This document shows, one piece after another, positions 42,457 through 51,585 of a stretch of 64,000 bases of DNA. This stretch comes from Xanthobacteraceae bacterium (lineage in GTDB: Bacteria; Pseudomonadota; Alphaproteobacteria; Rhizobiales; Xanthobacteraceae): NCBI GenBank assembly GCA_019635635.1, contig JAHBZB010000003.1, forward strand, positions 62,001-126,000, given 5' to 3'. A program made the translations under genes and the position numbers. The notes under the pieces are model-generated. The model did not search any database. It was given only the letters and a program-made list of their open reading frames with translations, and was not told the origin of the DNA. Numbering within the stretch: position 1 is the stretch's first letter; each line of letters begins with the position of its first letter.

Positions 42457-44454
42457 ATGAACGCCACAGCCGCCTTTCCCCTGAAATCCGTCCTGATTGC
42501 CAATCGCGGCGAAATCGCCTGCCGCGTCATCCGCACCGCGAAAGCGATGGGGATGCGCACGATCGCCGTTTATTCCGACGCCGACCGCAACGCGCTGCAT
42601 GTGAAGATGGCCGACGAAGCCTACGCCATCGGTCCCGCACCGGCGCGCGAAAGCTATCTCGTCATCGATAAAATTATCGCGGTCGCGAAAACCGCGAAGG
42701 CGGACTGCATTCATCCGGGCTACGGTTTTCTTTCCGAGCGCGCGGAATTTGCCGAAGCCTGCGCGGCCGCCGGTATCGTGTTCGTCGGCCCGCCGCCGGC
42801 TGCGATCCGCGCCATGGGTCTGAAGGGCGAGGCGAAAGCGCTGATGGCAGCGGCGAAGGTGCCGGTGCTGCCCGGCTATCATGGCGCCACGCAAGATCCG
42901 AAATTTCTGAAACAGAAAGCCTACGAGACCGGCTATCCGGTGCTGATCAAGGCGGCGGCCGGCGGCGGCGGCAAGGGCATGCGCCGCGTGGACAAGCAGA
43001 TCGAATTCGATAACGCGCTGGAAGCGGCGAAACGCGAGGCGGAGGCGGCCTTCGGCAATCCCGACGTGCTGATCGAAAAGTATGTCGCGAGCCCACGCCA
43101 CATCGAAGTGCAGGTATTTGCCGACACGCACGGCAATGTCGTGCATCTGTTCGAGCGCGACTGCTCGGCGCAGCGCCGCCATCAGAAAGTGATGGAGGAA
43201 GCGCCTGCGCCGGGCATGCCGGACGACGTGCGCGCGCATGTGACGAAAGCTGCGATCGAGGCGGCGCGTGCCGTGAATTACGTCGGCGCGGGCACCGTCG
43301 AGTTTCTGGCCGACGGTTCGAATGGCTTGCGCGCGGACGCCATCTGGTTTCTCGAAATGAACACGCGATTGCAGGTCGAGCATCCGGTCAGTGAGCTCAT
43401 TACAAATACCGATCTGGTGCATTGGCAGTTTCTGGTTGCGGCGGGCGAGAAACTCCCGCTGCCGCAGGACAAGATCCGGATTCACGGCCACGCAGTCGAA
43501 GCGCGCATCTACGCCGAAGATGCTGCGCGCGGATTTTTGCCTTCGACCGGGAAACTCTCGGCGCTACGCTTCCCGGGCGGCAACGGCATCCGCGTCGATA
43601 GCGGTGTCGAGCAGGGCGGCGAGGTGACGCCGTTCTACGATCCGATGATCGCGAAGCTCATCGCTTATGGCGCGACACGCGAGCAGGCGTTCGATCGATT
43701 GTCCCAAGCGCTCGGCGGAACGGTGATTTCGGGGCCGCGCTGCAATGTCGAGTTTCTTCGCGCGCTCGCCGACAGCGCCGAGATGCGCGCGGGCACGGTC
43801 GACACCGGCTATATCGAGCGCAACCTCGAGGCGTTGACGAAGACGGGCGAGGCGGACTTCGCCGCGGCGGCCTTCGCAGTCGAGGAACTGATGCGCCGCG
43901 AGCAGGGCAAGCAACGCGAAGCGGCTCGCCTGCTTCCGGCTTCCGCGCGGCGCTCGCCGTGGAGCGCGCAGGACGGCTACGACTTCGGGGCGATGCGCGA
44001 GATTCCGGTGTCCGTGCTCGTGAACGGAACGCGCGCGATTGCCCGCGTGCGGCAGGAAGGCAATTCGCTACGCGCGAACGTGAATGGCGTGGAGGCTTCC
44101 CCGAGTGAAATCGTGGAAGCGGGCGATCTGCTGGTCGCGATCCGCGAGGGCCGACAGACCGGCGTGAAACTCGCCGAAGCGTCGAGCGCCGATCTTTCGC
44201 GCGCGAGCGGCAACGGCGCGGTCAGCGCGCCAATGCACGGCAAAGTTCTGAGCGTATCGGTGGCCAAGGGCGACAAGGTCGCCAAAGGCCAGCGGCTCAT
44301 GGTGCTCGAAGCCATGAAGATGGAGCACGCGCTCGACGCGGCCACCGACGGCGTCGTTGCGGAGTTGTCCGTCGCCGCCGGCGAGCAGGTGAGCGAAGGT
44401 GCGCAGCTGATCCTGATCAAGCCCGAAAAGGCACAAGCAAAAGCAGGCGCCTGA
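42457..44454 (+). CDS. mccA: Methylcrotonyl-CoA carboxylase alpha (biotin) subunit
   Basis: A 665-residue biotin-dependent carboxylase subunit. Residues up to about 460 form the biotin carboxylase domain (IANRGEIACRVI, AAAGGGGKGMRRV, EMNTRLQVEHPVSE), followed by a bridging region and a biotinyl domain with lysine in LEAMKMEHAL. The DREGFERDCSAQRRHQK-type block, here written FERDCSAQRRHQK, is usual for the methylcrotonyl form. It pairs with the beta subunit at 29.8 kb. The start is ATG 42457, although GTG 42448 in the same frame is possible. No ribosome site is clear for either. Confidence 0.93.
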   Translation: MNATAAFPLKSVLIANRGEIACRVIRTAKAMGMRTIAVYSDADRNALHVKMADEAYAIGPAPARESYLVIDKIIAVAKTAKADCIHPGYGFLSERAEFAEACAAAGIVFVGPPPAAIRAMGLKGEAKALMAAAKVPVLPGYHGATQDPKFLKQKAYETGYPVLIKAAAGGGGKGMRRVDKQIEFDNALEAAKREAEAAFGNPDVLIEKYVASPRHIEVQVFADTHGNVVHLFERDCSAQRRHQKVMEEAPAPGMPDDVRAHVTKAAIEAARAVNYVGAGTVEFLADGSNGLRADAIWFLEMNTRLQVEHPVSELITNTDLVHWQFLVAAGEKLPLPQDKIRIHGHAVEARIYAEDAARGFLPSTGKLSALRFPGGNGIRVDSGVEQGGEVTPFYDPMIAKLIAYGATREQAFDRLSQALGGTVISGPRCNVEFLRALADSAEMRAGTVDTGYIERNLEALTKTGEADFAAAAFAVEELMRREQGKQREAARLLPASARRSPWSAQDGYDFGAMREIPVSVLVNGTRAIARVRQEGNSLRANVNGVEASPSEIVEAGDLLVAIREGRQTGVKLAEASSADLSRASGNGAVSAPMHGKVLSVSVAKGDKVAKGQRLMVLEAMKMEHALDAATDGVVAELSVAAGEQVSEGAQLILIKPEKAQAKAGA

Positions 44455-44460
44455 AAAAGC

Positions 44461-44661
44461 TCAGTTCAGAACGAACGTGACCTTCATGTTCACGCGGTAC
44501 TCGTCGATCTTGTTGTTCTTGACGGTGACCTTCTGCTCCTGAATCCAGACGCTCTCGATTCCCTTCACCGTCTTCGCTGCGCGGGAAATGCCGACCTGAA
44601 TTGCATCTTCGAAGCTCTTCTTGGATGCGGAAGTGATTTCGATGACTTTCGCGACGGCCAT
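44461..44661 (-). CDS. Dodecin-family flavin-storage protein
   Basis: A 66-residue protein of the dodecin family, which forms a dodecamer that stores and protects flavins. The VAKVIEITSASKKSFEDAI opening, the VKGIESVWIQEQKV strand and the VTFVLN end are as expected, and the tryptophan near residue 39 is the usual flavin-stacking residue. It is transcribed alone, leftward, against mccA (6 bases between stops). Confidence 0.93.
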   Translation of the reverse strand: MAVAKVIEITSASKKSFEDAIQVGISRAAKTVKGIESVWIQEQKVTVKNNKIDEYRVNMKVTFVLN

Positions 44662-44776
44662 GTTTCTCTCCCTGTTTATGGTTCAAAGCAGATACCGTGC
44701 GCTCCGGAAGGTCAAGGGTTGTGGGTATCGGAGCTTGAGACGTGCAGGAAGTTTTGATCTTGTCTAAGAAGCGGCC

Positions 44777-45214
44777 ATGACCTTGCATCTCATCAAGCTC
44801 TGCGTCGGCGTCGATTCCATTCGCGAACTCGATGAATGGATCAAAGAGCGGATGGCGCAGAAGAAAAAGAAAAAAGAGCCGCTCGAACACATCCACACGA
44901 CGCGCATGATGCCGACGCAGAAGGATGCGCTGCTTGACGGCGGTTCGCTCTACTGGGTCATCAAGGGCGTCATCTCCTGCCGCCAGAAGCTGATCGATCT
45001 CCGGCCGTTCACCGACAAGGAAGGGGTCAAGCGTTGCCGTATCGTGATGCAACCGAAGCTCGTTCCCGTGCTTCCCAAACCGCGGAGCGCGTTTCAGGGC
45101 TGGCGCTATCTCAAAGCCAATGAAGCGCCCGCGGACCTTGCGAAGGGCGCTAAAGGGGCTGCCGCCATGTCCGAAGAAATGCGGCGCGAACTCCACGAGC
45201 TCGGCCTGCTCTGA
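44777..45214 (+). CDS. DUF1489 protein
   Basis: A 145-residue protein of the DUF1489 family, recognised by LHLIKLCVGVDSI, the HTTRMMPTQKDALLDGGSLYWVIKG block and VMQPKLVPVLPKPRSAFQGWRYL. The family is restricted mostly to alphaproteobacteria and its function is unknown. A lysine run (residues 28-33) lies near the N-terminus. It is divergent from dodecin and precedes a small membrane protein gene. Confidence 0.9.
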   Translation: MTLHLIKLCVGVDSIRELDEWIKERMAQKKKKKEPLEHIHTTRMMPTQKDALLDGGSLYWVIKGVISCRQKLIDLRPFTDKEGVKRCRIVMQPKLVPVLPKPRSAFQGWRYLKANEAPADLAKGAKGAAAMSEEMRRELHELGLL

Positions 45215-45266
45215 AACCAAACCGCCACTTCCGCGTTGTTCTCCCGGATAAGAATGGGAGCAACAA

Positions 45267-45476
45267 ATGGCCCAACGAGCCAGCGCCGACTACGAACAAC
45301 CGGAAAAGAACGTCGCGGATATGCGCGACCCGGTGAAACTGCCGACGAATAAGGCGAGAGGCGCGGAAAATCGCGGCCACATGTTCTGGGTGCTCACGAT
45401 CGGTATCGCGCTGGTGGTTGTGGCTTTCGCTGCGATCTATCTCGGCTTCTTCGGCGCGGGCGCGCCGAACACGTAA
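45267..45476 (+). CDS. Small membrane protein
   Basis: A 69-residue protein with a polar N-terminal half and one membrane helix (about residues 38-60, MFWVLTIGIALVVVAFAAIYLG). It is similar in type to other small anchored proteins of the window. No family name is offered. It starts 52 bases after DUF1489 with a GGAGCAAC ribosome site. Its stop abuts the panC stop on the opposite strand. Confidence 0.66.
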   Translation: MAQRASADYEQPEKNVADMRDPVKLPTNKARGAENRGHMFWVLTIGIALVVVAFAAIYLGFFGAGAPNT

Positions 45477-46349
45477 TCAAACGGCGAAATTGTCGATCAA
45501 GCGCGTCTTGCCGATCTTGGCGGCGACCAGCAGGCGGACTTTCGGCTTCCGCTGGGGCTCGTCGCCGAGCTTTGCAAGCGTCGCGGCATCGCGTGCTTCC
45601 AGATAATCGAGCTTGAAGCCTTCGGCCATGATCTTCGCGCGGCCGCGGCTCAGTACCGCTTCGACCGGCTCTCCGGCGGCAATGGCTTTCGCGGATTCCT
45701 TCAACACGCGATGCAGCACGGGTGCCGCCGCGCGGTCGGCGGGCGAAAGGTAGACGTTACGCGAGGAGAGGGCGAGGCCGTCTTTCTCGCGCACGATCGG
45801 CGCGCCGATGACTTTCACCGGAAGATGCAGGTCGCGCGCCATGGTCCTGATGACCTGTAACTGCTGATAGTCCTTGTCGCCGAAGATCGCGATATCCGGC
45901 ATTACCGACGTAAAGAGCTTCGCGACAACGGTTGCCACGCCATCGAAGTGGCCGGGCCGGAATTTATCGTCAAGACCGACCGCGGCGGGCCCCGAGGGTT
46001 TCAGCATGGTGGAGAAACCGTCCGGATACATCTCCTTCGCATCGGGCAGGAACACCAGATCGGCACCGGCGTCTGCCAGTTTGTCGAGATCGGCGTCCAG
46101 CGTGCGCGGATAGCGCGTGAAATCTTCGTTCGGTCCGAATTGCGTCGGGTTCACGAAAATCGAAACGACAACCTTCTTCGCGGATTTTTTTGCGAGTGCG
46201 ACCAGCGAAATATGACCGGTGTGTAACGCCCCCATGGTGGGGACGAGCGCGATGGTCTGCTTGCGCTTGCGCCACTCTGAGAGCGCCTCGCGCAGCGCTT
46301 TCACCGTCTTCACGACGCGCGGCCGCGACTTCCTTGCGGCTTTGGCCAT
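45477..46349 (-). CDS. panC: Pantothenate synthetase
   Basis: A 290-residue enzyme that joins pantoate and beta-alanine with ATP to make pantothenate. The nucleotidyltransferase motif [12 protein letters not shown] near residue 40, [15 protein letters not shown] near 68, and the GDKDYQQL and SSRNVYLS blocks are all intact. The ATG at 46349 is chosen because the family starts near there; upstream in-frame residues are spurious. It is divergent from the mipZ gene over 144 bases. panB is not in the window. Confidence 0.96.
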   Translation of the reverse strand: MAKAARKSRPRVVKTVKALREALSEWRKRKQTIALVPTMGALHTGHISLVALAKKSAKKVVVSIFVNPTQFGPNEDFTRYPRTLDADLDKLADAGADLVFLPDAKEMYPDGFSTMLKPSGPAAVGLDDKFRPGHFDGVATVVAKLFTSVMPDIAIFGDKDYQQLQVIRTMARDLHLPVKVIGAPIVREKDGLALSSRNVYLSPADRAAAPVLHRVLKESAKAIAAGEPVEAVLSRGRAKIMAEGFKLDYLEARDAATLAKLGDEPQRKPKVRLLVAAKIGKTRLIDNFAV

Positions 46350-46493
46350 TTTTCCGCGCCTCCCGCGCCTGCAATGGGTAGCGGAAGAAATAGCAAATGG
46401 CCTCAAATCACGCCAACTCGTTGATTTTACCCCAGAATTGCCTTGACCGGACCGGCCGTGCATTCGCAGAATGAGCGCAACGGGAAAAGAGTC

Positions 46494-47438
46494 ATGGGGG
46501 TCGAGGGGCAAGTTATCGGCCTGAGCGCCGCGCCGGCGACGGCGAAAACGGCGCACATCGTCGTGCTCGCCAATGAAAAAGGCGGCTCTGGCAAGACCAC
46601 GACCGCGATGCACCTCATCGTCGCGCTTCTTCTGGCGGGCCAGAAGGTCGCCGCGATTGACATCGATAGCCGCCAGCTCTCCCTGAGCCGCTATATCGAA
46701 AACCGCCGCCTGTGGTCGAAGAAATCGAAACTCGGCCTGCCGCTACCGGCGCTTCATTCGATCGCGCGTGCGGGTGGCCGCAGTATCGACGAGAACGAAA
46801 CCGAGGAATTTGCGCGCTTCGCGGCGGCAATTTCAGCGGTCGAACAGGATCACGACTTCGTCGTGGTCGATACGCCAGCGACCGACAGCTATCTGATGCG
46901 GCTTGCGCACGCGATGGCGGACACGCTGATAACGCCGCTCAACGACAGTTTCGTCGACATGGACGTGCTCGGCCGTATCGACGCGGAAAGTTTCGAGATC
47001 ACCGCGACCAGTCACTACGCCGAAGTGGTGCGCGAGGCGCGCAGGCAGCGGCGCATGGTCGATCAGGACGAGACCGACTGGGTGGTGATGCGCAATCGTG
47101 TCGGTCAGTTGGACACGAAGAACGGCCGCAACTTCGCGGAAGGCCTGAACGATCTGTCGCGGCGGCTGAATTTTCGGTCGGCGGTGGGTTTCGGCGAGCG
47201 CGTGGTCTATCGCGAGTTGTTTCCGCGGGGACTGACGGCGCTCGATACGCTCGACGAGCGTACGCTTGGCGTGAAGCCCGGTATGTCCCATCTCGCGGCC
47301 CGCCACGAAGTGTTGGGATTGCTCGACGCGTTGCGTCTGCCGATCAACGAGCGCGGCCGCCGCCGTATGAATGCACGCGCGGAGTGGTTCCGGGCGTCCC
47401 GGGGGCCGCTCGAGGACGCCGAGTTCTTCGCCGACTGA
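46494..47438 (+). CDS. mipZ: Division-plane positioning ATPase MipZ
   Basis: A 314-residue ParA/MinD-like ATPase which, in Caulobacter, forms bipolar gradients from the pole and inhibits FtsZ. The P-loop is [14 protein letters not shown] near residue 34, the second motif [16 protein letters not shown] is the MipZ-specific DxD type, and [14 protein letters not shown] is Walker B. Start ATG 46494 is preferred over a longer TTG at 46443. Two further genes (VWA-type and DnaJ-type) follow in the same direction and are probably co-transcribed. Confidence 0.94.
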   Translation: MGVEGQVIGLSAAPATAKTAHIVVLANEKGGSGKTTTAMHLIVALLLAGQKVAAIDIDSRQLSLSRYIENRRLWSKKSKLGLPLPALHSIARAGGRSIDENETEEFARFAAAISAVEQDHDFVVVDTPATDSYLMRLAHAMADTLITPLNDSFVDMDVLGRIDAESFEITATSHYAEVVREARRQRRMVDQDETDWVVMRNRVGQLDTKNGRNFAEGLNDLSRRLNFRSAVGFGERVVYRELFPRGLTALDTLDERTLGVKPGMSHLAARHEVLGLLDALRLPINERGRRRMNARAEWFRASRGPLEDAEFFAD

Positions 47439-47490
47439 CGCGGCATGGGGGCAGTTGCGCACACGCCCGAAACACCCGATCTAATAGGGT

Positions 47491-48222
47491 ATGGCCGGTA
47501 CCAAGGATAAAACGTCGCTGGATTTAGGCGCGAAGCCGCTGGAACGCGCCTCGGCGCGCGGCGAGATCGACGCATTTCTCGCCAAGGCGAAGGCACTAGG
47601 GCCCCGCGTGGACGGCAGGCGCGGGCGGCTCGCGTTCGCGCTCGACGCCACCATGAGCCGCCAGCCGACCTGGGATCTGGCCTGCAAGCTCCAGGCGGAG
47701 ATGTTCGAGGAGGCGGGTGCAATCGGCGGTCTGGACGTGCAACTTATTTACTTCCGCGGGCTTCGCGAATGCCGCACCTCGAAATGGAATTCCGATCCGG
47801 CAAGGCTCGGCGAGGTGATGGCGAGCATTTCCTGTCAGGGCGGACACACGCAGATCGGCCGCGTGCTCGAACATGTGCGGGCGGAGAGCAAGCCGGTGAA
47901 GATCGACGCGCTGGTCTATGTCGGCGACGCGATGGAAGAGCCTATCGACGATCTCTGTGCGCTCGCGGGCGAACTCGGGCTGCTCGGTATCCCGGCGTTT
48001 ATGTTTCAGGAGGGCGGCGATCCGGTTGCGGAAAACGCCTTCCGTGAAATCGCGCGTCTCACGAAAGGCGCCTGGTGCCCGTTCGATGCGGGTGCGGCCT
48101 CGCAACTTCGCGAGTTGCTCCGTGCGGCCGCGGCCTATGCAGCCGGCGGCCACAAAGCCTTGAGCGATCTTTCGAAGCGCGGCGGCCGGGCGGCGGTGAA
48201 ACTGATCGAGCAGATGCGCTGA
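47491..48222 (+). CDS. VWA-type protein of unknown function
   Basis: A 243-residue protein whose central part resembles a von Willebrand factor A domain: LAFALDATMSRQPT (an altered metal site with DATMS) and later DALVYVGDAMEEP. Such domains bind metals and partner proteins. No signal peptide or membrane segment is visible, so it is cytoplasmic. It begins 52 bases after mipZ, and its stop overlaps the start of a DnaJ-domain membrane protein by one base, so the two are coupled. Role unknown. Confidence 0.75.
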   Translation: MAGTKDKTSLDLGAKPLERASARGEIDAFLAKAKALGPRVDGRRGRLAFALDATMSRQPTWDLACKLQAEMFEEAGAIGGLDVQLIYFRGLRECRTSKWNSDPARLGEVMASISCQGGHTQIGRVLEHVRAESKPVKIDALVYVGDAMEEPIDDLCALAGELGLLGIPAFMFQEGGDPVAENAFREIARLTKGAWCPFDAGAASQLRELLRAAAAYAAGGHKALSDLSKRGGRAAVKLIEQMR

Positions 48223-48929
48223 TGGGAATTCCGACACTTCTGCTCGGCCTCGCCGTGCTCTTCGTGCTGATTTTTGTTGGGCGCATGGTCTCGTCCAGCG
48301 ATCCCAAGAAACTTGCGAAACTGGTGCGCACGATCGGCGGCATCGGCTCGTTCGCGCTCGCGGTGCTGTTGGCGACCAGAGGCCAGATTTTTCTCGCGGT
48401 ACCCGTCGCGTTCTTCGGCGCGGGCTTGCTCGGCTGGATCTCGCGTCCCGCAGGCTGGAGCGCGCGTACGCAACGCAAAACGGGGCAGGTCTCGCGGGTG
48501 CGCTCGCAGTTCGTGGAAATGGAACTCGACCACGACAGCGGCGAAATGCGCGGCCGCGTGCTGAAAGGCAAATACGAAAACGTGCCGCTGGACGCGCTTG
48601 ATCCAGAGACGTTGACTGCGCTGCGTTCCGGGTTCGACGAGGAGAGCCGGGCGCTACTCGAAGCTTATCTCGACCGCCGGGCGCCCGGCTGGCGTGAGAA
48701 CGTCGAGGAAGACGCGGGTCCGGGGAGCGGACAGGCGACGCGCCATGGCCCGATGACCGAAGAAGAGGCGCATCAGATCCTGGGGCTTGAAGCGGGCGCT
48801 ACCGACGCGGAAATCCGCCGCGCCCACCGCTCGCTGATGAAGAAACTCCACCCCGACCAAGGGGGATCTACGTACCTGGCTGCTCGCGTCAACGAGGCCA
48901 AGGAAATACTTCTCCGCCGTCATCACTAA
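48222..48929 (+). CDS. Membrane-anchored DnaJ-domain protein
   Basis: A 235-residue protein with two N-terminal membrane helices (about residues 3-20 and 38-66) and a C-terminal J domain (about 180-235) with the HPD triad intact in KLHPDQGG. J proteins recruit and stimulate Hsp70. This topology resembles DjlA-like membrane J proteins of alphaproteobacteria, but it is shorter and has no TerB-like domain. The start overlaps the VWA gene stop (TGATG). The pair may act as an anchored chaperone module near the division ATPase gene; that is inference. Confidence 0.82.
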   Translation: MGIPTLLLGLAVLFVLIFVGRMVSSSDPKKLAKLVRTIGGIGSFALAVLLATRGQIFLAVPVAFFGAGLLGWISRPAGWSARTQRKTGQVSRVRSQFVEMELDHDSGEMRGRVLKGKYENVPLDALDPETLTALRSGFDEESRALLEAYLDRRAPGWRENVEEDAGPGSGQATRHGPMTEEEAHQILGLEAGATDAEIRRAHRSLMKKLHPDQGGSTYLAARVNEAKEILLRRHH

Positions 48930-49002
48930 ACTCCACGCAACGCTAACGCTTCGTTTGAATGACGCTTCCCGTTGCCGGATTTGTTCCGGCTAATTCTTAT
49001 TT

Positions 49003-50847
49003 TCAGTTCTTCGCAACAATGCAGTCGAAGTGACTGCGCTGCAGCGTCTGGCACGCGCGACGCGCGAACCATTCGGATTTAAAGCCTGCGAACTTTGCCC
49101 GATAAAGATTAGTGGAACCTTTCGACACCTTCTCGGTGTAGGGCGTCATTTTCGCGAGCAGGACCGTGGCACGGCCCTTGGCGTCTTCCAGGCGGTCCTT
49201 GGCGGCTTTCACTTCGGGGTAGGCGCCGATCTGGATCGACCAGCCGGTCTTTGCGGCGGGCGGCAACGGTTCGTCGTCCTCGTCAGCCGGCGTCTGCACC
49301 GAAACCGGAATGGTATTCGTGACCGCGACCTGCGGGCTACGCGGGTTGTTCTTCGCGGAAATGGGTGCGAGCGCGTTTTCCTTGTTCTCGGCGGCGATGG
49401 CCTGCGCTTCGATCTCCAGTTCCTCGGTCTCGCTCAATTCCTTCTGCGCATTCAGCACTTGCGGCTGCTGCTGCGCCTGCGCCTTGGGCTGCGGCAGGTT
49501 CTTGAGCGGATGGGGTTTCGCTTCCTCATTGGCAAAGGAGAGGGCGGCGGAAGCGGCGGCAATGACCGTTTTACGCGGCTGCGGCTGTTCCTGCGCCTGT
49601 GCTTGGGGCTGGACCTGGGGCTGCGACGGCGCGGCGTCGGCAATTATGACAGGGGCCTGCATCGGCGTCATCTGCACCGCTACCGCGTTCGCGGGGCTGA
49701 ACACGGAGAAGGAGAACAGGCTCGCCTGTGCGGTCTTCTGCTCTTTCGTCTTGCCCTCGGCGTCGAGCGCCATGGTCTTTACCGGAATCGGGCGGATCGG
49801 TTCATTCGAACCGGCGACAACAACGGGCTGCTGTTTGGGTTGCGGCGCGCGGACGACCTGCGGCTTTTGCGGTTTGTCGTCCTTCTCTTCCTTCTGCGCC
49901 TTCTTGGTCTGCACCTGCGCGGTCTTCACCAGCGCCGGAGCGGGCGCTTCGACAACGAGCGGAGCAGTGCGTTTGCCGGCGGTGGCGTCATCGAGATTGT
50001 CGGCGATCAATTCGCGCATGTACTGGTCGCGCGATGCACCGGTACGGCCGCCCAGCACTACCGCTACGATATGACGGTTCTTGTGACGCACGCTGGTGAC
50101 GAGATTGAAGCCGGAAGCGTTGGTGTAACCGGTCTTGATGCCATCGACGCCCGGTACGCGGCCGAGCAGGCGATTGTGGTTCGCGATCACGCGGCCGCGC
50201 CACACGAAACGGGTGGTCGAGAAATAGCGGTAAAGCGAAGGGAAGCGGTCCTGTATCGCGCGGCCGAGGGTCGCCATGTCGCGCGCAGTCGTGACCTGTT
50301 CGCGGTCGGGAAGGCCGGAGGCGTTCTTAAAGACGGTATTGGTCATGCCAAGCGCGCGCGCCTTCCGCGTCATCAGCGCGGCGAAAGCGTCCTCGTTGTC
50401 GGCGAGATTTTCAGCGATCACCACCGCGACGTCGTTCGCCGAGCGTGTGACCAGCGCCTTGATCGCGTCTTCGACGGCGATCGTGGTGCCCTCCTGAAGC
50501 CCGAGCTTCGAGGGCGGACGTTCGGACGCGAACTCGGATACGTCCAGGCGCGATTTGAGGTTGAGCTTGCCCTGCTCGATACGTTCGAACAGCAGGTAGA
50601 GCGTCATGATCTTGGTGAGGGAGGCCGGATGGCGAAGCGCATCCGGATTCTCGTCGTCAAGAATCTTACCGGTCTTGGCATCCACCACGATCGCCGCGAA
50701 GCCTGCCTGCCACGCGCCGTGACGGATGCGCTTGCGTTTGCCCGCTTCCGCATCCGCGGTGAGTGCCAGGAATGATCCTACGAGGATTACAGCGACTGCC
50801 AGGGCGGCCCGTTTTCCCCTCGGGGACCGCCAATACGCAATACACAT
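49003..50847 (-). CDS. D-alanyl-D-alanine carboxypeptidase (DacA/DacF class) with C-terminal SPOR domain
   Basis: A 614-residue periplasmic penicillin-binding protein. A signal/anchor helix is at about residues 14-31. The catalytic triad motifs are SLTK (76-79), SAN (about 132-134) and KTG (about 238-240). A long Ala/Pro/Gln-rich linker (about 300-510) leads to a SPOR domain at the C-terminus (WSIQIGAYPEVKAAKD), which binds denuded septal peptidoglycan, so the enzyme should work at the division site. The ATG at 50847 is chosen; a TTG at 50898 is possible. It trims the stem pentapeptide of peptidoglycan. Confidence 0.92.
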   Translation of the reverse strand: MCIAYWRSPRGKRAALAVAVILVGSFLALTADAEAGKRKRIRHGAWQAGFAAIVVDAKTGKILDDENPDALRHPASLTKIMTLYLLFERIEQGKLNLKSRLDVSEFASERPPSKLGLQEGTTIAVEDAIKALVTRSANDVAVVIAENLADNEDAFAALMTRKARALGMTNTVFKNASGLPDREQVTTARDMATLGRAIQDRFPSLYRYFSTTRFVWRGRVIANHNRLLGRVPGVDGIKTGYTNASGFNLVTSVRHKNRHIVAVVLGGRTGASRDQYMRELIADNLDDATAGKRTAPLVVEAPAPALVKTAQVQTKKAQKEEKDDKPQKPQVVRAPQPKQQPVVVAGSNEPIRPIPVKTMALDAEGKTKEQKTAQASLFSFSVFSPANAVAVQMTPMQAPVIIADAAPSQPQVQPQAQAQEQPQPRKTVIAAASAALSFANEEAKPHPLKNLPQPKAQAQQQPQVLNAQKELSETEELEIEAQAIAAENKENALAPISAKNNPRSPQVAVTNTIPVSVQTPADEDDEPLPPAAKTGWSIQIGAYPEVKAAKDRLEDAKGRATVLLAKMTPYTEKVSKGSTNLYRAKFAGFKSEWFARRACQTLQRSHFDCIVAKN

Positions 50848-51042
50848 ACGCCCGTCCCGTGCCGCCGGCCTTGGACGCGTGCCGGCATATCTGCCCAACT
50901 TCTTTGCGCCTCTTTCTTGAGGGCGCCCGAAGCCTCTGAAAGTACGGCTTGTGCCTTATGAAAGGGTAAAGCCCCGCTGCGTCGCACTATTAGCCAGCGA
51001 AATCCGGCCGATTGAAGGAAATCGTTGATTTTGCAGCTATTT
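50848..51042. other. Intergenic region between the carboxypeptidase gene and the phasin promoter
   Basis: No gene is seen. It holds the leader of the leftward carboxypeptidase gene and AT-rich DNA that leads into the divergent phasin promoter at 51061-51088. Confidence 0.5.
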
Positions 51043-51081
51043 TGCACTGCAATAATTCGGTTGACATTATTGTGCAGTGCA
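51043..51081. promoter_or_regulatory. Paired TGC-rich inverted repeat, candidate PhaR operator
   Basis: TGCACTGCA (51043-51051) and TGCAGTGCA (51073-51081) are each near-palindromic and are inverted to each other with centres 30 bp apart, three helical turns. The right copy lies inside the promoter spacer. PhaR, the repressor of phasin genes in alphaproteobacteria, is known to bind TGC-rich repeats upstream of phasins, so this is a plausible operator. Confidence 0.6.
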
Positions 51082-51088
51082 CTATTTA
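51061..51088 (+). promoter_or_regulatory. Phasin gene promoter
   Basis: TTGACA (51061-51066), a 16-base spacer and TATTTA (51083-51088) give a strong sigma-70-type promoter. The predicted start near 51096 leaves a leader of about 73 bases before ATG 51169. Confidence 0.72.
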
Positions 51089-51168
51089 GGCAGTGAGCGG
51101 CGCGCGAATGCATCGCCCGAAAGTCTAGGAAAATCATATGCGCCCGATGCGGCGCGATGGGGATTACC

Positions 51169-51510
51169 ATGATCGAGAAATTTGAAGAGTTTCAGAAGCT
51201 GAGCAAAGACAACGCCGATCTGGCCGCGCAGAGCTTTGCGTCGTTCCAGAAGGGCGCGCAGGCCATCGCTGTCGAATTCGCGGACTACTCGAAGAAGTCG
51301 TTCGAGGAAGGCTCGGCCGCCTTCGAAAAGCTTCTCGGCGCCAAGTCGCTCGACAAGGCCATCGAAGTACAGACCACCTATTTCAAGAACGCCTACGAAG
51401 CCTTCGTCGCGCAGGCGACCAAGCTCGGCACGCTCTACAGCGATGTCGCGAAGGACGCCTACAAGCCGTACGAAGGCGTGATCGCCAAGGCGACGACCTT
51501 CAAGATCTAA
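51169..51510 (+). CDS. Phasin-family protein (polyhydroxyalkanoate granule coat)
   Basis: A 113-residue amphipathic helical protein of the phasin_2 family, which covers polyhydroxyalkanoate granules. The FEEFQKLSKDNADLAAQSFASFQKG opening region (seen in pieces), the YSKKSFEEGSAAFEKLLGAKS repeat-like segment and the SDVAKDAYKPYEG end are typical. The start is ATG 51169, with GGGGA before it; an ATG at 51157 is also in frame. It is followed by a strong terminator, is monocistronic, and has a candidate PhaR operator. Presence of this gene indicates that the organism stores PHA. Confidence 0.92.
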   Translation: MIEKFEEFQKLSKDNADLAAQSFASFQKGAQAIAVEFADYSKKSFEEGSAAFEKLLGAKSLDKAIEVQTTYFKNAYEAFVAQATKLGTLYSDVAKDAYKPYEGVIAKATTFKI

Positions 51511-51535
51511 GTAAGCGTTGCTTAATGCGTAAACG

Positions 51536-51570
51536 AAAAGCCCGGCATTGCTGCCGGGCTTTTTGTTTTT
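51536..51570. terminator. Bidirectional intrinsic terminator
   Basis: A 12-bp stem (51536-51547 with 51552-51563) with a TTGC loop and flanking A and T runs ends both the phasin gene and the leftward TadG-like gene. Confidence 0.92.
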
Positions 51571-51585
51571 TGCGGACTTCGCGGG

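Noticed and set aside
49030-50775. A 581-codon rightward open frame opposite the SPOR carboxypeptidase
   Set aside because: It is antisense to a gene with SLTK, SAN, KTG and SPOR motifs and has no recognisable protein features.
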